Origin: Forficula auricularia
Lineage: Eukaryota > Arthropoda > Insecta > Dermaptera > Forficulidae
Reading direction: 5' to 3'
NCBI GenBank assembly: GCA_024734495.1
Contig: JALMQS010000070.1
Coordinates: 14,193,486-14,257,485 of the forward strand
DNA: 64,000 nucleotides
In this document: one piece after another, positions 35,901-44,900 of the stretch
Numbering within the stretch: the stretch's first letter is position 1
Layout of the letters: every line of letters begins with the position of its first letter
Program-made: the position numbers and the translations under genes
Notes under the pieces: generated by a model
Told to the model about the DNA's origin: nothing
What the model saw: only the letters and a program-made list of their open reading frames with translations
Databases searched by the model: none

Positions 35901-38900
35901 CAAAGAACGTAACAAATTTGCTTTTAAATCAATTGAGAACGTTGTTCATTCCTATAGCTTTGATTTAAGAAACTGCTATGGAACTTGGTACCCGTTTAGA
36001 TCTCAATTCTTTTGTCGACGAAGCCGTTTTGCATCGAGCCTAGTAGCACAATGTTTCAAACTTATATAGTAACTATATAGTGCCTATATACAATAGATTC
36101 TCAAAATCTATATAGCGACAATATTTATTTTTTTATGATATTGATATGAGAAGGAGATACACCAGAAAGTGCATCCCCTAAAGGCCAGTATGGGATGGCC
36201 CCTCCATCGTGAAAAGAACAGAGTAAAAGGAAAGAAGCCGGGATCACAAGCCAAATCTCAGAAAGATAGATACAATCCAATTTACTAAGATTTTTAAGGA
36301 CTTCGAGCAGTGGTAAATTCTCCGTTCGATAAATTAGGTTAAATTTATCGCCCACTTAATTAACATAGTTACTATATAGTTTGAAACATTGTGCTACTAG
36401 GGAACTTGGCCCCTTTTTCACATTTATGTTTTTGGTCAGATATCATTAATTTTTGAAAAGTTTTATCCTTTAATTAATATAAATTTTTAACATTTGTATT
36501 AATAATTATTAAATATTTCTCATAAAATATCTGTTAAAAACACGGTCGGTTTTTCATAAATTTCACCCCTTCATTTCGGGCCCCGAAGAAGGAAAAGTTT
36601 CGGTTTTTCAATTTTCTCCTTTATTAATGTGCCAACCTTTACCATTATGCCAAATTTCACCATTCTAGGTTGATTGTATTTTCACTATAATATGTTAATT
36701 AAGACTATAATAAATTTCATCCCTTCATTTTAGGTCTTGAAAAAGGGAAATCACTTTTTCGATTTTTTCCTTTAATTGTAGCCCAAACTCTACCAGTATT
36801 CTAAATTTCAGGATTCTAGGATCAGCGGAAGTACTTTAGGGTTTTTGATATGTCAGTCATTCAGTCAGTGTTAAAAATGGCACTTTTCAGAGCTTAATAA
36901 CTCAAGAACTATATTAGATTTATTCATGAAATTTGGGATTCTAGGTGTTCTAGTGGGCCTTATTAGGCATGCATAATTTCAAGTGTCTAGGTCTAATAGT
37001 TTTTGACTTATGGGGGGGTCGAAAATAGCTTGAAATGGTTCGTGTAAATATACACATGGCAGGTGCCTCGCCCGTTTTTCCGAACTTGGCTGACACACTG
37101 CCGGGTGTATAAATAATATAAATCTAATTTTACCTGTACTGCTTCAAGAAGACAATCAAAAGCTTGTGTAGGTTTCCGTGCGTGAAGTAGAGAAACTCCT
37201 AAATTATACATTATTTCATGTTTCCGATTGCTTCCCAGGGTAGCCAATGGTCGACCAGAATATGGTTCACCTATAATAGAACATCTCATATTAAATCTTA
37301 TTATATTAAACGAGCAAAGTTTGTATATATATATATATCCGGTCGGGTTCTCGAAAACGGCTCTAACGATTTGGATGAAATTCACTAGTTATGAGGGTTT
37401 TGTGTTGGACATTCGATCTGTCACGGTCTCATCTTCGGCTAAGTTGTTTTTGATGGGTTTTTTGTTAATTGAAACAATTATTCACAGGTGGTTGTCTCGA
37501 TAAAAATGTAAAATTATATTTTTATTCAATTTCCTTTTAATTTTTAATTGGTTTTTTAATTTTAAATTCCACAATAAGTTTATTAAAATTAGTATTATAT
37601 TTTAAAAATTGGGCAATTTTATTGATGATTGGATGATAATGGATTGAAGGAATGACAATATGAAATTGGAATAATTATCGGAAAAGAGCTTTTTTATTTA
37701 ATTAGTTTTTTCCTCTTATTAAAAACAAGGACTAAAAAGATGATCAAGGACAGTCGATGGTGGAGAAGTAATCTCGGAATCGAAGCTCAAATACAATGTA
37801 TAATAATAATTCATGTAAAATAATTGGTTTAATAAAATTATTTGATATAAAAAAAAATTTATTGATTAAAAATCGAGTTTTAAATCTCACAAATATTAAT
37901 TTGACAATTTAATTGATTAGCTCAAAAATTGTTATTTAAATAAAAAAAATAATTATACCCTATTTATTACTTTATTTATATACCTATATACACATACATC
38001 TATTGGGCCACTAGAAGGCTAGAAATGCAAAAACTGGGTGCGTGGGCGGGGGTAGATGTGGGGGTGCAGGAGGTGGGATTCATTGGTCGGGGGAGAGGTA
38101 CGGGGTTTCGGGGGGCGGAGTGGGGGATGTAGGTGTGGAGTGGGGTGGGAGAGTGCAGGAGGTGGGGTCAAGTGATGGTGGCCCGGGGGGGATTAATATA
38201 TAGCTATTAACTGAAGCAAAATTTACCGAGCATCGCTCGGTGGCCAGGAACTTTATATAATATTATTAATTAATTCAAGGTAATCTATAAGTATCATACT
38301 TGGATCGGGTATGGGTAAACTATTTAACGCCGTTTCATTTTCATACAAAGCTTTTTGAAAATAAAAGCATGCCAAATTTGGTTTTCTCATATAATGATGA
38401 ATACACCCGTTGTTGTTATAAAAATATGTTGAAAGACATTCACCGGTTTCTCTGAAAATAAAACAAGAGAAAAAACATTTATGATTGGAATTGAAAGGGT
38501 AAGTATTTCATTACGAAAAAAAAAAGAAAAGAAAAAAATCTACAATTTAAACTAGTTTCGGAATTTTGTTAAGGGAGTTCTTGGTAAAACATTTTAAATA
38601 AAGCAAAGAAAATTTTTGAAAAATTTTTTTAGGAACTTTTAAAATTTAAAATATTAAATACTAGTAATTGAGAGTAATGGAAGGCAGGCCAGGGGTAGTG
38701 AGGAAAGAAAAAATTAACACATATCCAAATAAGGTGTAATTTATTGGATTCCTTACAAACCGAACGTTTTTTTATGAAAATGATGAGAGAAGGAGTTACA
38801 CCAAAAGGTGCAACCCCTAAAGGCCTGGGTTGGCTCCTCCATCGTGAAAAAGAAGAAGAAAGAATTTTATGGGCTGGGCGGGGGTCGAAGGTATTTGTGG

Positions 38901-41900
38901 ATACGGGTCTTAAATAGCTGAAGGTTATAAGTCGCGGGAAAGATGGTGGCAGGGAGCGAGTTCCAGTCTCTGGAAGTCATAGGGATAAAAGAGTTGGCGA
39001 AAGCGCTTGTTCGACTTTTATCCAATTTGACAGCGAAGGGGTGCTGAGCGTTTGAAAACCGCGTGTTTCTCGTAAAGAGGGCTTTAGGGGGGATAATTGA
39101 TTTCAGCTCGACTGAACAGACACCGTGATAGTATCTGTAGTACAGGGAAAGGGCAGAAACGGTTCTTCGGTGGGCCAGGGAGTCGAGTGAGTTGGTTAGA
39201 GCCGGGTCTCCTATTAGTTTAATTGCTCCCTTCTGAATCGCATCCAGTGTAGCAAGAGAATGCTTGGAGGCCCCTCTCCACAGATGAGAGCCATATTCTA
39301 GACAGGGACGAATTTGAGCCTTATACAGTATAAGAAGTTGACTGGGAGTATAACAGCGTCTGGACCTAAATAGGAGACCAAGCGGAGGATTCTTCCCTCC
39401 TTCTTCAGGGTTTCAAGGGGTCAATGAAGGAAACAAATAAAATGCTTCCTTCCTCTCTCCACAGCACTGTTTAAAACTTTTTTCTTCCTTAGCAGAAGAA
39501 TAGAAAAACAATTTTTTTTTCTTCCTTTTCTTAATTGTAATTAAGAAATTTAGAAGTTTTAAACACTGCTATGTTAAGAGGAAGGAAGCATTTTATTTGT
39601 TTCCTTCATTGAGCCCTTGAAACCCTGAAGGAGGGAAGAATCCTCAGAAACGTCGGTTGAAAGGAAAGGTAGGATTCCAATAAATTACACCTTATTTGAT
39701 ATGTGTTAATTTTTCTTTCCTCACTACCCCTGGTCTGCCTTCCATTACATTCAATTAAAAGTTCTACCAGTCCGTCTCTCTCCAGAGAAAATTTCGTTGC
39801 AAATAAAAATGAAATTCTAGGTAGGTTTGTTATATAAGTGAAACCTACCTAGTATTTTATATTTTAAATTTTAAAAAGTTTCTAAAAAATTTTCTTTACT
39901 ATAGTTTCAGAATGAAATACTTAACATTTTATTTCTATAGTCCTTGAATTTATGTTTATATTATATATTAATATTCACTTACTTAAATGACAAACTATTG
40001 AGTGGGACGGAACTTAAAACTTTCATTGATTTTTTGAAATTACCCCGTAAATATTCAAGATTGGCTTTCAAAAATATTGAAGGTAATGCCATAAAACTCT
40101 ATAAAAATAAAAAATAAATATTAAAAATAAGCTGAAATATGGTTTTCTTTAATTATATATTTATAAGAAGTTTTTATGAGGTGAACTTGAGGTTTTTTAA
40201 AATATTTTTTTCCAAGAGAATGTAATCATTTTTTCGCTCTTAATACATATATATGTTGCAGTAAAAACCTGTTTTTACTAGTTAAAACAAAGTTTCACTG
40301 AATACCTTTATGGCAACTAGAGTTTACTGTTGGTTGAGTTTGGTTCAAAGGTCTAGAATCTTCATTTTTGACCTTCCGCCTCATTTGGGGTGTTTATTTT
40401 CGAAATTTTTTAAACGAAAATGTCAAAAATTACATCGTCTACAATTTTGCTTCTAATTTTTGACATTTTCGTTTAAAAAAATTTTGAAAATAAAACACCC
40501 CAAATGAAGGTCAAAAATGAAGATTCTAGACCTTTGAACCAAAACTCAACCAACATCAGTAAACTCTAGTTGCCACAAAGGTATTCAGTGAAACGAGTTT
40601 TAGCTCGTAAAAACGAGTTCTTACTAAAAAAATCGGGATTTTACTGCAACATATACAAGAAATTGCTCATTTAATAATATAAGATTTGGGAAAATGTTGT
40701 TAAATGTCTTGAATTTATTTGAAAATACACTAAAATAAGCAAAATAAATAAAGTAAAGGGTGTGAAGTTTCACAGTGAATGAAATAAAACTCAAAGAGGT
40801 TTATACAATTATATTTCGGAATATTAGTCCATCATCAGGAGTTTACAAGTTAAAACTAATGAAGAAAAAAACAAAAAACTATAATAGGCCATTTTTTAGT
40901 CATTTATTATTTTATAATAAGATCTCAGAATGTTTGGTACCTTTCTCCTGATAATTTTCACTAACCGTTTAACCGCTAGAAATTCCGCGGCCATAAAATT
41001 AAGATTTTGTCTGTACATTGGTCCAAATCACGCCAAATTTTGGTTGCAGCACGTTTCAAGCAAAGTTATGAACGAAAAACACCTTCTTAACAAAATTCCT
41101 GTCTGTCTGTATGTCTGTTTCAGTTGGTTTCCGCGAAAAAGCTACACAAAATTCACGTCAAAACGGCTGAAGGGATTATTATGAAATTTCATATTTGCAT
41201 CAAATGTCTTCTAACTTACGTTTTTAGCTATATAACGTTTTGATATTTTGACTCCCAAAAGGGGATTTGGGGGGGGGGGGGGGGGCGCACGAATGAAAAT
41301 TATCAAATAACTCCTAAACTATTAACTCTACGGCAAATTTTATATGAGCAAATTTGTAGGGGATGTGATTGCTGACAATTTTTGTTAAAAAAAATTCCCC
41401 ACAAAAACCACCCAAAAAGGGGGCGAGGGTGAAAAATATGTAAATTCTTGCTTGCCCTTAGAGCAAACTCACACAAATTTTGTATACATAATATGTGGGT
41501 CTCTAGAGAGCTAGAAATGCAAAAATTAACCACCCAAAATGGGGGAGGGGACAAAAAATGAAAATTCTTGCTCTTGGACCAAACTCAACCAAATTTTGTA
41601 TACATAATCTGTGGGTCACTAGAAGGCTAGAAATGTAAAAACTGTGCGGGGGGTGGGTGCAGGGGTGGAGTAATTGTGTGGGGAGGTGCAGGGTTGGTGG
41701 AGTGGGGTGGTTCAGGTGAGGGTCCATTGGCGTAGTGGGGTGGTGCGGGTGGGTGTCCGGGGTGGGTGGAGTTGCAGGATGGGGTGTTGGGGTGGTGGTG
41801 TGGGTTGGGCACGGGTGCGGGGGGTGGGTTCCGGGGGGGTCCAGGGGGCGTGACCCCTGGCTAGCAAGAGGGCCACCGAAGGCGGGCCTTGAAGCTAGTA

Positions 41901-44900
41901 TAACATAAAATAAGAAAGTTGTTCTCAAATACGTTTCATAAAAACTTCCTATATATAAAAAATCTTTATAAAGATCTGTTGAAAAATATTTAGATGAAAA
42001 TATACCTGTCCACCTGAAGTAACGATAGTTTTAAGTTCACGTTTACACGATTTCAAAGCGTGCATGGCAAGATAACACCTTGCACGATATTGTAATAGTT
42101 TGACTCTAAATGCTTCAGTGGCTGAATCTGTACATACATGCTTGAAAAAAAAAATTATTGAATATTATCCATGATATATAATTATTTTGTTATTTGACTT
42201 GATTTACTTTTTTCTCTTTATGATCTTTTTCTAAAGGTTTGATATCTTTCTCGGCAGTGATGACTAGTTCTGTAGATACAAATTGATTTTCAATGTATAG
42301 GATTAAGCTTAGGGCTTTTTCAGGTTGATATGTGCACAGATGTAATTCGATTAACAATAAACAAACACGATGAGCTAAAGTTTCCTCTAAAAAATAGAAT
42401 AAAATAAATATTTAATGTTAAATCAAAATTAAAAATAATTTAGTTAGCTTATAGTGGTATTATATATACCCGCCCCTCGACAAAAACCGAATGATTTTAA
42501 TATTACAACAGACTAAGTAAATACAAAATGAATCAATAGGCAATATAATGAATGCGAACCTGAAGAAGTCCTAAATAAAAGAACGAAATGTCACTTAATT
42601 AATTACAAGGCGTTTTCATTAGCACTTCTTTTAAATAACCTAGCTACATAATTAAATCAAATTAAGAACAACTATTATTTGCAATAATATCTATTTATAT
42701 AGAAAATCAATAGAGGTTGTCAACTACTATTATAAAGTCAGAAGGGTTGTATCCACTCCTTCGGGAATTGAACCCGAATGCCAAATATGCAATTACACCT
42801 CCGAATTAGTAATTGACAACCTTTCTATTATAAATCTTAACGCTAGTAATATCCGTATAAAGAGAAATCAATGAGGTTGTCTTCGGCTTGATACAAATAA
42901 ACATATACATACTAGGGAGATCAAAGAGTCTGGAATAAGTGAAACAAGAAATTTTTTTGGCCAAATTCGGTTTTATTTTTCAAAATACATTCCTTTTAAG
43001 TCAATTCAGTGAGTCCAGCGTTTTTCTATCTGTTTTATCCCGTCCGAAAAGTAATATTTCGTAAGCTCTCCAAAATAGGCCTCAGTTTTCAGCTATGACT
43101 TCTCCATTTGACTGAAATCGCTTACCGGTGAGCCATCTCCTCAGGTTTGGAAACCTGTAAAAGTCGCTGGGGGCCAGGTCTGGCTGAGGAACCAGTTCAA
43201 TTTCGTGCAATTTTGCTTACGCAACTAACGATGAATGCAATGAGCAGCCGCATTGTCGTGATGATAGAGGATTTTTTTCTTCTTCAAATGCGGCCGTTTT
43301 TCTGTGATTTCAATTTTCAAACGATCCAATAATGATGAATAATATGCGCCAGTTATGGTTTTACCTTTTTCAAGATAGTCATTGAATATTATTCCACTCA
43401 CATCCTAAAATATAATAAAGCCATAACCTTCCCGGTCCATTTCTGAGTTTTTGGACGCTTCGGAGCACTATCACCCGGAGAAACTCATTGCTTTGACTCT
43501 GGTATGTAGAAATGGATCCATGTTTAAAAATCGACCCAAAAACTCCTTTGAATTTCGCTTAAACATTGCCGAATTCTGCTGGGAAGTCGTAACACGAATT
43601 CGTTTTAGGTCCACTGTGAGATGTAGCAGCCATCGCCCGCAGAGGTTTTTCAATCCAAAATATCATATATGATATTGAACATACTGCCATACGACATCTT
43701 TGTGGTCTCAGCTAGCTCCCTCAATTTCACTTTGAGGTCGTTCAACATTATATCATGGATTTTTTGGGCGTTTTCTGGTGTCAGACCTCTTTTCGTCGTT
43801 CAGATAGTTCAGCATCACTTGTGCTTGTACGGCCCCACCGAAAGTCAGAAAACCACTTTTGAAACATCTTCATCAAGGGTGAAGAGTCCGGATAATACTT
43901 ATCTAGCTTGGCTTTGGTCTCGGTTATGCGTAAATAATAGTGTTTAATCAGAACACGAAACTCAGATTTTTTCATTTTTAAAAAAACACGGAGGTTGGTT
44001 GCTTCTCACTGCTGTAACTTGTAAATGCGAAAAATGAATGGCTGAAATTTTGACAAACGTCTAATGAAGAATGGAGTTAGTTTATGAATGGTTCACATTG
44101 ATGCATACTAGCCCCATTTCATAGGATTATTCCACTTTTTGATCTGCCTAGTATTTAACGAATATAAATATATATAAAATTTATTTATTAGGGAGTATAG
44201 TTTCGAAGGTTTGACCTTCATCATCAGTTTTTTTAATTAGAAATATTTTTTCTGTTATTTCTAATTAGTTAGTTTGTTATGTGACGAGCTCACAATAAAA
44301 CAAAACATCCAATCGGGTATTTAAATCCATGAGAAATAAGATATATTCTAAATGACTGATGATGAAGGTCAAATCTTCGAAACTATAGTCTAACAAATAA
44401 ATTATATTTATTGGTATTTATTTGCATGGATCAATTATATTAATATATATGTTTATTTGCATGGAGAAGATAGCCTCATTATTTTTTCTTTATGAATCAA
44501 TAACTTTGCTTCTCTCGGCCAACAAAATATTTTCAATTAGATATGTCTTTTAATATCTATTTAATTTTATACTTTAATCTCTTTATTATGCCTACTAAAC
44601 TTACCCATAGGTTCAATAAAACTAAAAATTTTCTTTGTTATCTTTAAAGCACTGGAATATTGTTTCAAATGATATAAAAGTACAGCTTGGTTATAAAAAA
44701 TAACGCAATGTTCCACATCATCAATGGCTTCAATATTTAGATGAGCCTAAAAGAAAATTTAGTTATTAAACTTATTCCAAATGTATATTAAAAATACTAG
44801 TTACTTACTTGAGAACAAAGAAGAATTAAATTTTTTCGAAAAGCATCTGTCTTTTTTAGATCACTTTTATAATATTCAGCTACAGCTTTATTATGCAGAA

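Noticed and set aside
35545..36069. Mirrored 60-70-residue frames in a palindrome as a gene pair
   Set aside because: The identity follows from the DNA palindrome, not from protein selection, and no family is recognised.
41503..41928. Proline/threonine/histidine-rich frame
   Set aside because: It is the complement of a G-rich minisatellite in a Helitron-like element; the composition explains it fully. The same holds for 49270-49860 and its overlapping frames.
42560..42598. Possible hammerhead motif CTGAAGA...GAAATGTC
   Set aside because: Stem II has a mismatch (GTCCT/AGAAC) and no stem I can be formed, and no paired copy is visible, so I did not list it as a feature.
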